In this document: positions 36,003-44,543 of the stretch, piece after piece
Layout of the letters: each line of letters starts with the position of its first letter
How positions within the stretch are numbered: the stretch's first letter is position 1
Assembly (NCBI GenBank): GCA_018268465.1
Contig: JAFDWN010000005.1
Span: 212,733-276,732 of the forward strand
DNA from: Actinomycetota bacterium
GTDB taxonomy: Bacteria; Actinomycetota; Actinomycetes; Mycobacteriales; Mycobacteriaceae
Length of the DNA stretch: 64,000 nt
Direction: 5' to 3'
Translations under genes and position numbers: made by a program
Notes under the pieces: generated by a model
Database searches by the model: none
Told to the model about the DNA's origin: nothing
What the model saw: the letters and a program-made list of their open reading frames with translations, nothing else

Positions 36003-37139
36003 CTATCTCGTGGCGACGAACTCGGTGGAGTAATTGGTCGCGGTCCCCGGCGCCGCGCTCTGGTAGACGTGGTTGACCCGGCGCACGTACCAGTCGCCCT
36101 CCGCCCAGCCCGAGACCCCGCTGATGTGTACACGCGATTTGGCCCGCAGCTGCGGGGTGCCCGACGCCACGCCGCGGCCGTGGAAACCCAGCGCCGTGGT
36201 GGGGTCGGCGGCGGTGCTGCGCGCCAACTCGTCGGCGGTGCGCGCCGCCTGCCCGCTGACCCGTTCGGCGGGGCTGGTCAGTTTGACGGCCGATCCCGAC
36301 GCCAGTTCGGCCAGCGCCAGGATGGCGGTGCGCCGGGACTCGTCGAGGTCGGGCAGGCGACCCGTGGCGGGGGCAGGCAGGGCCGGCGCCGGAGCCGGCG
36401 GCGGTGGCGGTGCGGTGCGCGGCGTCCCGGTGACCGGGTCGATAGTGGCGACCGCCCGCACCGGTGCGGCCGTCGACCGGTTGCGTTCGTAGCAGAACTC
36501 GATCAGGTTTCCCCCGCCGCGCCCGTAGTGCAGCTCGCCGATCGGTTCGGCCGCAAGGACTTTCGTCAGCGGCGTGAAGTAGAAGTTCGACGTGTCGGCG
36601 CCGTCGAACTCGCAGAACGCCAGGCAGCCCTGCCGCTGCGCCTGGTCGAGCACGAATTCCCACTCGTTGACGTTGGCCGGGCGGGCGGGTCGGCGAGCGT
36701 CGAGCACGATATCTGCCACCGGGTCGATCTGGAATGCGACGATGTCGTTGGCCGGCCTGCTGACGAGGCGGGTCAGCACGGAGCTCAACGTCTCCCCCGC
36801 CTTCCACTCGGCCGGGTCGTATCCCCTCGTGCTCATGCGGTAGGTAAAGTCGAGGGCCGTCAGCTCGACCTTCTGACCGGTCGGGGTGGCCAGTACCGTC
36901 GCCCCGATCACCACACCCTCGAACACGTAGGTGCGAGCGTCGTTGTCGCCGAACCCGATGCGGCACTCCAGGCCTTCGAACGACGCGTCGGCCAGCATCC
37001 CGGTGGTGTCCTCGAAACGCACGACGGCCTTGTCCGTCAGCCGGTCGTCGTCTTCGACGTTGAGCCAGTACATCGGGGCGGTGACGTCGCGCCAGTCGTT
37101 CCCGTCGGCACTGACCAGAACCGTGGCCGTCGCCGTCAT
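36003..37139 (-). CDS. Phage late control D (gpD)-like hub protein
   Basis: The ATG at 37139 overlaps the LysM gene stop as ATGA, giving 378 residues. Features of the gpD/gp27 hub family include an early beta-domain (RFEDTTGMLADASFEGLECRI), LDFTYRMSTRGYDPAEW, and VNEWEFVLDQAQRQGCLAFCEFD with a downstream LTKVLAAEPIGELHYG. A proline-rich hinge (APPPPPAPAPALPAP) separates two regions. The C-terminal part ends in the hub motif SGWAEGDWYVRRVNHVYQS. It forms the baseplate hub joining tube and spike. A Pro-rich linker of this length is unusual for the family. Confidence 0.9.
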   Translation of the reverse strand: MTATATVLVSADGNDWRDVTAPMYWLNVEDDDRLTDKAVVRFEDTTGMLADASFEGLECRIGFGDNDARTYVFEGVVIGATVLATPTGQKVELTALDFTYRMSTRGYDPAEWKAGETLSSVLTRLVSRPANDIVAFQIDPVADIVLDARRPARPANVNEWEFVLDQAQRQGCLAFCEFDGADTSNFYFTPLTKVLAAEPIGELHYGRGGGNLIEFCYERNRSTAAPVRAVATIDPVTGTPRTAPPPPPAPAPALPAPATGRLPDLDESRRTAILALAELASGSAVKLTSPAERVSGQAARTADELARSTAADPTTALGFHGRGVASGTPQLRAKSRVHISGVSGWAEGDWYVRRVNHVYQSAAPGTATNYSTEFVATR

Positions 37140-37447
37140 CGGAACACCCGGGTCCGGTCGGTGCCCTCCGGGCGCTGACCGACCGGCATGTCGAGGATGT
37201 CGCCCGGACCCACATCGAGCGGGAAGGCCACGGGGTTCGCGTCGGCCACCGCCCACCAGGCCTGGCTGTTGCGCAGGTACCGCCACGCGAGATATTCGAC
37301 GTCCTCGGTGGCGGTGACCCGGTGGCGGTAGGTGGTGGCCGGTGGCGGGGTGCGCCGGATGGGCAGCGTCGGGCGCACCGTGCCGTCGGCGGCCGCGGCC
37401 GGGTACGCGCTCAGCTGCCGGTAGCGGGAGTTGATGGGAACCGCCAT
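37136..37447 (-). CDS. LysM-type tail/baseplate protein (gpX-like)
   Basis: This 103-residue protein contains a LysM-like module, TEDVEYLAWRYLRNSQAWWA followed by VADANPVAFPLDVGPGDILD, and a short disordered N-terminus. In contractile systems such small LysM proteins sit next to the tube initiator and hub. They are thought to fix the baseplate rather than to bind peptidoglycan. A GGGGAAGAG ribosome-binding site precedes the ATG. It overlaps the gpD-like gene by four bases. Confidence 0.88.
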   Translation of the reverse strand: MAVPINSRYRQLSAYPAAAADGTVRPTLPIRRTPPPATTYRHRVTATEDVEYLAWRYLRNSQAWWAVADANPVAFPLDVGPGDILDMPVGQRPEGTDRTRVFR

Positions 37448-37462
37448 GACTCTTCCCCGTTC

Positions 37463-38212
37463 CTAGTCGAAGACGTTCTGGGCCAGGCCGTAACCCGGTA
37501 TCTGCTGGGCGAAGTCCTCGCCGGTGAGTTTGCCGCCGAACAGGTACTTGACCGCCTCGATATTTCGGGTGACCACGTCGAGCACCGTCGACCACGACCT
37601 GGTGTCCTCCGAAAGGGTGAGGCTCACCTCTGCGCGCTCGGGAGTGAGATCGGACTTGAACTTGGTGATCTTGATGTTGAGGTCGTTCATCACACACGTC
37701 AGCTCGATGTCGCCGAGTTTGAGGTCGCAGGTGGGCGGCGCTTTCCAGATCTCGGAGCCGCCCGCCAGGGCGGGGATATCCCGGATCAGGTCGAATCCGG
37801 GATTCATGAACGACCGCAGCACCGCGAGGTCGGGTTCGATGCGGCCCACCGGCGAGTCCGCCTCGCCGGGCTTCTCCCGCGCGTCCAGCGCGAACTCCAG
37901 GGCGAAGGTGCGGGGGCGGCCCGCCGCAGGCTTCTGCGAGCGGGTCGCGACGAGTTTGGGGCCGAAATGCGGGACGTCGCCGATGAACCCGAAGGGCACG
38001 GCGGGCGTCTTGGCCAGGGTGGCGGGCACACCTTTGGCGTCCTTGACGCCTCCGATCGCCTTCGCGGTCTTGTCGAACTTCCAGCTCCCGTCGTCCTGAT
38101 CGTTGTTGTAGTCGAAACTCTTTTTCTCCGAGAGCATTTCGGGGTGAAACTGGAATTTGAAGATCAGTGGCGGCACCGCGAGCAGATTCGCGATGTAACC
38201 CTTCCTCGGCAT
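37463..38212 (-). CDS. CIS tube initiator / hub-adaptor protein (CIS_tube family)
   Basis: This 249-residue protein opens with PLIFKFQFHPEMLSEKKSFD, a common start of the CIS tube/gp53-like family in which the phrase F.FNP..L is recurrent. It also has PRTFALEFALDAREKPGE and LRSFMNPGFDLIRD. In AFP-, PVC- and Streptomyces-type particles the corresponding protein forms the first tube ring on top of the hub, just before the LysM protein, exactly the order here. A GAGGGGG ribosome-binding site precedes the ATG. Some homologues carry a C-terminal LysM domain; here it is a separate gene. Confidence 0.87.
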   Translation of the reverse strand: MPRKGYIANLLAVPPLIFKFQFHPEMLSEKKSFDYNNDQDDGSWKFDKTAKAIGGVKDAKGVPATLAKTPAVPFGFIGDVPHFGPKLVATRSQKPAAGRPRTFALEFALDAREKPGEADSPVGRIEPDLAVLRSFMNPGFDLIRDIPALAGGSEIWKAPPTCDLKLGDIELTCVMNDLNIKITKFKSDLTPERAEVSLTLSEDTRSWSTVLDVVTRNIEAVKYLFGGKLTGEDFAQQIPGYGLAQNVFD

Positions 38213-38222
38213 GGCGGCCCCC

Positions 38223-40100
38223 TCAGTACGTGAAGTCGAAGATCGGAACGTGCGGGCGGCGCTGCCCCCGGATACCGCGCCGTTCGTCGAGCCGGCGCTG
38301 TTTCTCGATGCGCTCCAGCTCGCTGCTGCGCGTCATCGGGTACTCCTGCGGGCTCCACGGTGTTTCGTGGGTCTCGGGGGTGCGGGCCTGCGGAGCCGCA
38401 GGGGTGATGTCGATGACCACCTCGTCGATCTCGACGACGGCGGCGGTCTCGACGCCGGGGCCGGCGGCGGTACCCGAACCCGGCGGCGGTGTCGCGAAAT
38501 AGGTGGACATCGAGTCGAGCAGCTGGGTGAGGCCGCCGCCGGCCAGCCACTGCCCGTACGCGGCGGCGATGGGGTGAAACGGGGTCTGGCTGCGCAGCCG
38601 ATCCCATACGTTGTCCTTTCCGGTGGCCGCCGCCCCGGGCAGCAGGGCATCGGCCGCGTTCTTGGACTTCTCGCCGATGGAAGCCAATTGGCCGGCCAGC
38701 GCGGTGCCGGACAACTTGGACTCCTTGATGGCGGCCTCGTCGAGGGATTTTCCGAAGTCGGACAAGCCGTTTCGCAGTGCGGTGGTGGGTTTGTCCACCA
38801 GTTCCCTCGACGCGCCGGTGAGTTTGTCGGTGGCCGCCTTCGCGTCGGCGGCCGCCTTCGTCATGATGGCGCTGAGGTTGGGAGGCTCAGGAGGTTTGGG
38901 CAGTTGCACCGGCTCCTGCGACCCGGACTTCCCGGCCGCTCCTTGCTTGTCCTTGTCGGGAAACATCTGCGAGATCGTGCGGCTCAAGTCGGAGGCGGCA
39001 TTGATCAGCCTCTCGATCACCCGGAACAGCCGCAGTTCGCCGAGCTTCCAGAGGACTTCATAGACGGTGGGCACCAGCCAGCTCAGCAGTTCGTTGATCG
39101 TCTTGGTGACCGCGTTGCCCAGAACGCCGCCGAGTTCGAGGGCGGCGTCGAGCAGTTTCGCCAGCGCCGCGAACAGCGCCGCCAATGCCTCGTTGACCGT
39201 GGCGGCCAGCGTTCTGATGGCCATCGCGGCAACCCGCGCGACCATGGCGATGGTCTCGAACGCCAGCACGATCACGGCGCCGCGCAGCACCAGCACGTTG
39301 CGCACCACGAATCGCAGGGTCTCGGTGATGGCGTTGCGCAGGTCGGGCAGCCGGTCCAGCAACCACGCCAACGCGGCGACGGCGGTCGGTATTGCGACGA
39401 TCAGTCCGCCGACGAGGCGCGTGGCCGCATCCAGCGTGGTGGTCAGCGAGTCCACCCACGAGCGTGCGGCCGCGCCGCCGGGCGCGTCGAGCGCGGTCGG
39501 GCCCACCGCGCCGCCCGGGCCGGGCGGCGCACCGTTGGCGGCCTGCAGCAGGGCGGTCGCGGCATTGAACTTGCCCTGCAGGCTTTCCAGCTGCGCCAGG
39601 AATTCCAGCTTGGTCCCGGCCGGAGCGGGCGTCGCCGCTCCTGCGGCCCCGCCGGAACCCGCCGTGTTCTTGGCGGCGGCCTCGGTCGCACCGGCGGCGG
39701 ATTGCGCCGGGGTCTGGCCAAGGCCGAGTTTGGTGATGATCCGTTCGATCCGCCCGGCCAGGGTGTTGATCGTGTTCAGCGAGGCGGCCAGGGTGATCGA
39801 CCCGACCGTTCCGCCGACGGCACCCCCGACCAGGTTGCCGAGGAAACTGCCGATGCCGCCGAGCAGCCCGGTCACGGTATCGCCGCTGCCCGGCGCGAGG
39901 TCGCTGATGTTGACCACGTGCACACGCAGTGCGCCGTCGATCATCGGTGGCGCCGCGACGCCACCGCCGGACGACGCGACGGCCGCCGTGACGGCGAAAG
40001 ACCCGTACCGCGCGGTGGCCCGTTCGATGTCTTCCAGCGCACGGCGCGCGAACCGGGTCTGCGTGAGCAGCAGACCCAACTGGGTGACGACGTCATCCAT
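38223..40100 (-). CDS. Tape-measure-like hydrophobic CIS protein 3
   Basis: This 625-residue protein has long hydrophobic helices: GLLGGIGSFLGNLVGGAVGG near residue 85, LVGGLIVAIPTAVAALAWLL near 230, and FVVRNVLVLRGAVIVLAFET followed by an Ala-rich helix near 265-330. Between them are Ala/Gly/Pro linkers, and the C-terminus is charged (RIEKQRRLDERRGIRGQRRP type). The size, helix content and position between chaperone-like gene and tube initiator match a tape measure protein, which sets tail length. It is the third of three consecutive such proteins. The start lies three bases after the preceding stop. No recognised enzymatic motif is present. It could also be a membrane-anchoring component. 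Confidence 0.65.
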   Translation of the reverse strand: MDDVVTQLGLLLTQTRFARRALEDIERATARYGSFAVTAAVASSGGGVAAPPMIDGALRVHVVNISDLAPGSGDTVTGLLGGIGSFLGNLVGGAVGGTVGSITLAASLNTINTLAGRIERIITKLGLGQTPAQSAAGATEAAAKNTAGSGGAAGAATPAPAGTKLEFLAQLESLQGKFNAATALLQAANGAPPGPGGAVGPTALDAPGGAAARSWVDSLTTTLDAATRLVGGLIVAIPTAVAALAWLLDRLPDLRNAITETLRFVVRNVLVLRGAVIVLAFETIAMVARVAAMAIRTLAATVNEALAALFAALAKLLDAALELGGVLGNAVTKTINELLSWLVPTVYEVLWKLGELRLFRVIERLINAASDLSRTISQMFPDKDKQGAAGKSGSQEPVQLPKPPEPPNLSAIMTKAAADAKAATDKLTGASRELVDKPTTALRNGLSDFGKSLDEAAIKESKLSGTALAGQLASIGEKSKNAADALLPGAAATGKDNVWDRLRSQTPFHPIAAAYGQWLAGGGLTQLLDSMSTYFATPPPGSGTAAGPGVETAAVVEIDEVVIDITPAAPQARTPETHETPWSPQEYPMTRSSELERIEKQRRLDERRGIRGQRRPHVPIFDFTY

Positions 40101-40103
40101 CTG

Positions 40104-41813
40104 TCACCGTCCCGCGGTACTGAATGAGAGACGTTGTACTCCGATGCGATAGGAGTTGCGCACGGCACCGGCGAACTCGGCCGCGACCGTGTCGAGGTCG
40201 TCGTCGGTCACCGGCCCGCCGACATGGATCAGCATGCGCGGTACCCGGACCCGCGCAGGCCCGGCGTGCCTGCGCAGGATGTGCGGCGAGGTGGGCGTCG
40301 GCTGCCCGGGCACCGGTCCGCCTTCGGGCGGTTCTTCGGTGTATCGGGCGTGCCACTGCCGCGCGACCTCCCTGCCGTACCCGTGCAGGGTTGCGACGAC
40401 GACTCCCATCGCACCGCCGGCGACCAGCGATTCCGTGGTACCGACCCAGGTTTCGCGGTCGCTCAGCCACATCTCGAAACCCTGCGCAGCCGGGTCGCGC
40501 CGCCCGGGACCGCGCTCCGTGGGAAACAGGTTGTCGACCAACTGTTGGGCGTCGGCGTGTAACAGTGGCACGGGTGACTCCGCGGTGATCGCCGTCGTGG
40601 CCATACCGGAGAACTCACCGGCGGCCTTCTGCAGTCTGTCGGCGGAACGGCCAAAGCCGTCGGTGATGGCCGTGCGCATACCCTCGTCGGCGCCGCGCAC
40701 GAGTTCGGCGGTGCGCGCGCGGACGTCGGGCCCGAACAGGGTCGTGGCGAAATCGGGGAACCGGTAGTCGATTCCCAGGGGTGGGGCCTTCGGCAGTTCG
40801 GACCAGTTGAACCCCAGGAAGGCCAGCAGGTCCACGACGAACTCGGCCAGCCCGACCACAACACGCAGGAAGTGCGCCACCCGATACACGAAATCCGCGA
40901 TCGCGGTGGCGAACCCGGTGCCGAATCCGAGGAGGAACGCAATGGTCGCGTGGACGACGGCGCCCACCACCTCCTGGATGCCGCGGACCAGCTGCAAGAG
41001 GTGGAATCCCTGCCCGCGGATCGCCCCGAACACCTTCTGGTAGACCCCCGAGATCGCCTGGCGGGTCAACCGTTCGGCGGACTGCAACATCTCCAGCGCG
41101 AGTAGGCGCACACGGATGTCGATGGCGGACAACACCAGTGAGACGAACCGCGGTAGCGCCGCGAAGATCAGCGCGCCTGCCAGCACCATGGCATCCGGCT
41201 CGTCGGTCCGTATCGCCGGCCCCGCCCCCGCGGCGGCCTGCGCGGGGTCCGCGGACGGCGTCGTGCTGGGGGGGCCGGTCGCGCCAGACGGCCCCGGCGT
41301 GCCACCGCGCAGCAGGGCCAGCGATGTCGCGAGGTCGTCGCGCAGCCGGTCGATCGGGCCGTGGGGAGTGTTCGCGCGCTCCAACGCGGTGTAGAACGCC
41401 GACCCGGCACCGAACAGGTCGAACACGGTGGCCCGGCGCGGATCGAACAGATCGGGAGTGGGCGCGGCGAACCGGCTGATCGACGTATCGGCGGCCGCGA
41501 GGAGCCGGTCGGTCGCGTCGAGAAAGTCGGGTAGGTCGTAGGCCGCGTGGATCCAGCGCCGCCAACCCGCCGTCATCGCGCCCGGTGTGTCGACCGCCGC
41601 GGACTCCGACACCGCCACCACCACCCGCACCGCCAGCGCGTCACCTTCGAACCGCAACGTCGGCAGATCCCGGCTACCCGCCTCGGCGGCCCTGGCGGCC
41701 GCCAGCCGCCGCTCGAGCGCGGCCAGGATCGCGCGCCCGGCCGTATTGGCCAGGCGGTCCTGGTAGGCCAGTCCGGTGAAGTGGGCCGCCGCGGCGGCGA
41801 AGTCGATGGGCAT
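40104..41813 (-). CDS. Tape-measure-like hydrophobic CIS protein 2
   Basis: I chose the ATG at 41813, one base after the preceding stop (TGACATG), giving 569 residues. An N-terminal helical domain of about 200 residues is followed by hydrophobic segments AMVLAGALIFAALPRFVSLV, VVHATIAFLLGFGTGFATAI and VVVGLAEFVVDLLAFLGF. The C-terminal part is mixed. Its place in the middle of three long helical proteins suggests a tape measure component or a membrane-interacting tail protein. Sequence features are not diagnostic. Proteins of this kind are poorly conserved, so family assignment by eye is not possible. Confidence 0.65.
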   Translation of the reverse strand: MPIDFAAAAAHFTGLAYQDRLANTAGRAILAALERRLAAARAAEAGSRDLPTLRFEGDALAVRVVVAVSESAAVDTPGAMTAGWRRWIHAAYDLPDFLDATDRLLAAADTSISRFAAPTPDLFDPRRATVFDLFGAGSAFYTALERANTPHGPIDRLRDDLATSLALLRGGTPGPSGATGPPSTTPSADPAQAAAGAGPAIRTDEPDAMVLAGALIFAALPRFVSLVLSAIDIRVRLLALEMLQSAERLTRQAISGVYQKVFGAIRGQGFHLLQLVRGIQEVVGAVVHATIAFLLGFGTGFATAIADFVYRVAHFLRVVVGLAEFVVDLLAFLGFNWSELPKAPPLGIDYRFPDFATTLFGPDVRARTAELVRGADEGMRTAITDGFGRSADRLQKAAGEFSGMATTAITAESPVPLLHADAQQLVDNLFPTERGPGRRDPAAQGFEMWLSDRETWVGTTESLVAGGAMGVVVATLHGYGREVARQWHARYTEEPPEGGPVPGQPTPTSPHILRRHAGPARVRVPRMLIHVGGPVTDDDLDTVAAEFAGAVRNSYRIGVQRLSFSTAGR

Positions 41814-41814
41814 G

Positions 41815-43515
41815 TCAGCGGCCCCAGGTGGCCGCGGCCACCGCATACGTCTGGCCGTTGAGGCGACGGATCAGTCTGCCGCTCACCGACTGTCCCTCAC
41901 CGGTGCTACCACCGGCGGCGCGCACCCGCAGCGTGCGGATCATCGGTCGGACCGGAACCGGGCGGTCCGCCCGCAGGACCGGCAGCGGGCGGTGCGGACG
42001 CGCAGCGGGCGCGACCTTGCCGTATACCGTCTCGACGAATCCGTCGACCGTCGGGGCGATCCGCGGCGCCAGCTGCTGCCACAGCCCGGGAGTGAGGTAG
42101 CCGCCGATCACCTCGACCATCGCCGCGGTGATCTCGTTGAGGTCGGCGCGATTCTCCGCGAGGCCCGTGACCAGGCCCGCGCGCTGCGGCTCGAAGATAC
42201 TGGGCTGCTCGCCGATGCGGGCCACCTCCACGTAGGCGCGAATCTCGAGGAGCACACGGTCGATCGAGAAACCCTGGGGGCGGGCCGCCGCCTTCTCGAT
42301 CGACGCCCAGTCCAGCGGCGGAATCGGCTGCGCCGAGGCCTGTTTGAGGATCTTGCTGGTGTCGGGCAGTACCACCGCGGGGATGATGACGTCGAGGAAA
42401 CCCGGCTTGCCCGGCTTCTTCGCCGCGCGCGCCTTGGCCTCACCGCTGGACGTCAGCGCCAGGATCCGCTTGCCCACCGGATGGTCGGTGAACAAGGTGG
42501 GCAGGAATTCCTGCACCTTTTCCAGATAGGCCCACAGCTCCGCCGCCAGCTGCTCCTTGGCGTTGCGCACGGTGTTGACCGCGATGTCGATGCCGATGAG
42601 GATCGCTTCGGAGGCGACGGCGGCCACCTCGGTGACGGTGGCGATGAACCAGGTGAGCATCGGCCTGACGGCCAGGTCGCCGCTGACGAGCCGCCGGAGC
42701 TCGGCTGTCAGCGTCTCGGCGGCGGCTCCGAGTGCCTCACCGGCCGTGGTGACGGCCAGGCGGATCATGAGCACCGTCCGCACGGTGGGCAGCAGGCGGG
42801 TCCCGACCGTGTCGATGGCGAAGGCGACCGCGCCGAGTAACTGCGCGGCCAGCGCACCGGCCCGGTCGCCGAACTCGAGGATTCTGCGCAGCAACGGATT
42901 ACGCACCTGCGCGCGCGGCCCGAGCAGCTGACCGGTCAGCTGTGTGGCGGCGTTCATCGCCGCCGCCGCCGACGCGGCCGTCGCCAGGATGGCGTCGACG
43001 TGCTCGCGGAACACCGCCAGTGACACGAACCCCGCTGCGGCACCGCCGATCACCAACCCGCCCAGCACCGCGCCAGGGGCCAGCGCGAGCAGCGCCCACA
43101 CCACGAATCCGGCCGCCACGAAGAGGATGGATCCAAGATCTGCGGACCCCCTGCGGATCACCTGCCAGATGCCGATGACCTGGCCCAGGGGACTCAGCCA
43201 CAGCCCGCCCACCATGCCGGTGAGGGCCGCGATCGGTGTCGTGATCGACGCCGCACCCGCCAGGGTCGAACCCGGCGAGAGTACCTCGGCCAGACGCGCA
43301 TCGAGTTGGGCGCGGTTGGCGATCGCGACCTGGACGAATGGCCCGGCCCTCGGCAACGACCGCCCGAACCACCGGGTCATGAACGCACCACGCACCCGGG
43401 CGATCACGGCGATCTCCACCCGCGCGATATCGGTCCACGGCGCGAGCGCCTTCGCCCCGGCCAGCAGGGCCGGCAGGGTGACGAACTGTTTCTGCAGCAA
43501 CAAGGCGATCGGCAT
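41815..43515 (-). CDS. Tape-measure-like hydrophobic CIS protein 1
   Basis: The ATG at 43515 has an AAGGAGGT ribosome-binding site and gives 566 residues. A strongly hydrophobic block at about residues 100-180 contains two or three possible membrane helices (GSILFVAAGFVVWALLALAP; GAVLGGLVIGGAAAGFVSLAV). Amphipathic Ala-rich helices follow through residue 330. The gene comes directly after the chaperone-like gene with its frameshift ORF, the position of the tape measure gene in many tailed phages. Three coupled genes here replace the usual single one. Confidence 0.65.
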   Translation of the reverse strand: MPIALLLQKQFVTLPALLAGAKALAPWTDIARVEIAVIARVRGAFMTRWFGRSLPRAGPFVQVAIANRAQLDARLAEVLSPGSTLAGAASITTPIAALTGMVGGLWLSPLGQVIGIWQVIRRGSADLGSILFVAAGFVVWALLALAPGAVLGGLVIGGAAAGFVSLAVFREHVDAILATAASAAAAMNAATQLTGQLLGPRAQVRNPLLRRILEFGDRAGALAAQLLGAVAFAIDTVGTRLLPTVRTVLMIRLAVTTAGEALGAAAETLTAELRRLVSGDLAVRPMLTWFIATVTEVAAVASEAILIGIDIAVNTVRNAKEQLAAELWAYLEKVQEFLPTLFTDHPVGKRILALTSSGEAKARAAKKPGKPGFLDVIIPAVVLPDTSKILKQASAQPIPPLDWASIEKAAARPQGFSIDRVLLEIRAYVEVARIGEQPSIFEPQRAGLVTGLAENRADLNEITAAMVEVIGGYLTPGLWQQLAPRIAPTVDGFVETVYGKVAPAARPHRPLPVLRADRPVPVRPMIRTLRVRAAGGSTGEGQSVSGRLIRRLNGQTYAVAAATWGR

Positions 43516-43542
43516 CTGCGGGACCTCCTTCCGCGGCATGGG

Positions 43543-43722
43543 CTATCGGGCGTGCGCGGCTTCGATGCGCGCGTTCTCCTGTTCGATCTGCTCGGCGAGC
43601 AGCCGTACGTAGTGGTGGCGTTCCCCGACCGCCATATCCATCAGGTCGGCGTAGGACCAGTGCAGGTGGTAGGCGAGGAAGAAGACCTCCCGGTGCAATC
43701 TGTCCAGGCTTACGCCGGAGCT
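43543..43722 (-). CDS. -1 frame extension ORF, DUF6760-like, probably reached by frameshift
   Basis: Read from the slippery site, this ORF adds 59 residues (SSGVSLDRLHREVFFLAYHL, then HWSYADLMDMAVGERHHYVR and a charged helix ending EAAHAR). REVFFLAYHLHWSYADLMDM resembles small DUF6760-type proteins of actinobacterial tail loci. The frame has no ATG or GTG start with a ribosome-binding site after the upstream gene's stop; only a TTG at 43698 could serve. A -1 slip at T TTT TTA in the upstream gene leads exactly into it and would give a 322-residue fusion with the zinc-ribbon protein. The open frame extends upstream to 43767, overlapping the upstream gene, as expected for a frameshift pair. Confidence 0.65.
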   Translation of the reverse strand, partial: SSGVSLDRLHREVFFLAYHLHWSYADLMDMAVGERHHYVRLLAEQIEQENARIEAAHAR

Positions 43723-44510
43723 AAAAAATTCGTCATGTCCAGGCTGGCGCGGATCTCGTGTCCGCATGCCGGACAGTCGATTTCCCGGATGAGGTCGATT
43801 CCCGGTGCACCTTCGTTGAAGGCGCGGTCGATCAGGCGGCGGTCACCGAGGGTCAGGTCCGCGAAGATCTTGGTGCCCAACGCTTCCGTGCGGTGTTCGG
43901 GGAGGTCACCGAGCCGGCACAGACACCGCGCGAGCAGCGCGTTCTTGCCGAGTGAGGCGTTCTTGCGCATCTGCGGGGCCGCCGCCGACTCGTCGTCGCC
44001 ACGCGCCAGCCGCAACGTCATCGACGTGTGCACCGACCCGTCCTTGTCCAGGTAGCCGTCCTCGAGTTCGACCGCAATCTGTGCCGGCGGTTCACCTTCC
44101 GGAAGGATCGTGGTGGGCAGCTCGTCGAGGTTCTCGATCGTCTCGAACCGATCGCCGCACGACGGGCAGGTGTAGCTCGCGGCCAGTTCGGGTCCGAAAG
44201 TCAGGCTGCGCAACCGGATCAGTAGGTAGTTGCGGTCCACCGAGTACATGGCGTCGATATCCCTGCGGGTCAGCGGGGGTGCCTCCCCCACCGGCCTGGT
44301 GCAGCTGTCCAGCAACGCGGTCACCAGTTTTCCGCCGTTGCGCTGGTTGACCGGGTCGGCCAGCAGCGCCTCGTCGCGGCCGGTCATCTTGCGCAACATC
44401 ACTCGCTTGTGCAGGTGGCCTTCGGCCCCGACATACCCGATGGGCAGGGTCACTTCGGTCTCGCGGGCACCCGCCCGGGGCACGGGCGGTGCTTCTTGCA
44501 GTGTGGTCAT
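43710..44510 (-). CDS. T4-baseplate-family zinc-ribbon protein, tail-chaperone position
   Basis: This 266-residue protein resembles the T4 baseplate protein family found in contractile particle loci. It has a conserved early segment (LPIGYVGAEGHLHKRVMLRK), then MTGRDEALLADP. Two CxxC pairs, Cys115/Cys118 (CPSCGDRF) and Cys246/Cys249 (CPACGHE), should form a zinc ribbon. It lies between the tube gene and the tape-measure-like genes, the place of tail assembly chaperones in phages. Its last codons include the slippery sequence for a -1 shift (AAT TTT TTA) seven codons before the end, counting the stop. Both the short product and the extended fusion are likely made. AAAGGAAA precedes the ATG. 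Confidence 0.82.
   Translation of the reverse strand: MTTLQEAPPVPRAGARETEVTLPIGYVGAEGHLHKRVMLRKMTGRDEALLADPVNQRNGGKLVTALLDSCTRPVGEAPPLTRRDIDAMYSVDRNYLLIRLRSLTFGPELAASYTCPSCGDRFETIENLDELPTTILPEGEPPAQIAVELEDGYLDKDGSVHTSMTLRLARGDDESAAAPQMRKNASLGKNALLARCLCRLGDLPEHRTEALGTKIFADLTLGDRRLIDRAFNEGAPGIDLIREIDCPACGHEIRASLDMTNFLAPA
43722..43728 (-). promoter_or_regulatory. -1 programmed ribosomal frameshift heptamer
   Basis: On the minus strand the codons AAT TTT TTA contain the heptamer T TTT TTA in the correct phase for tandem slippage (X XXY YYZ). It is the same sequence as the HIV-1 gag-pol slippery site. Six consecutive Ts are rare in this GC-rich DNA. The -1 frame stays open for 59 codons after it, and the zero frame stops four codons later. 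A weak downstream stem, GCTCCGG with CCGGGAG, may help. Confidence 0.65.
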
Positions 44511-44543
44511 GGCGATTTCCTTTCGGTCGGAGCAGGAGCCGGT

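Noticed and set aside
43543-43767. Independent 74-residue gene starting at 43767
   Set aside because: That ATG lies inside the upstream gene without a ribosome-binding site. The slippery heptamer offers a better explanation, although a TTG start at 43698 cannot be excluded.
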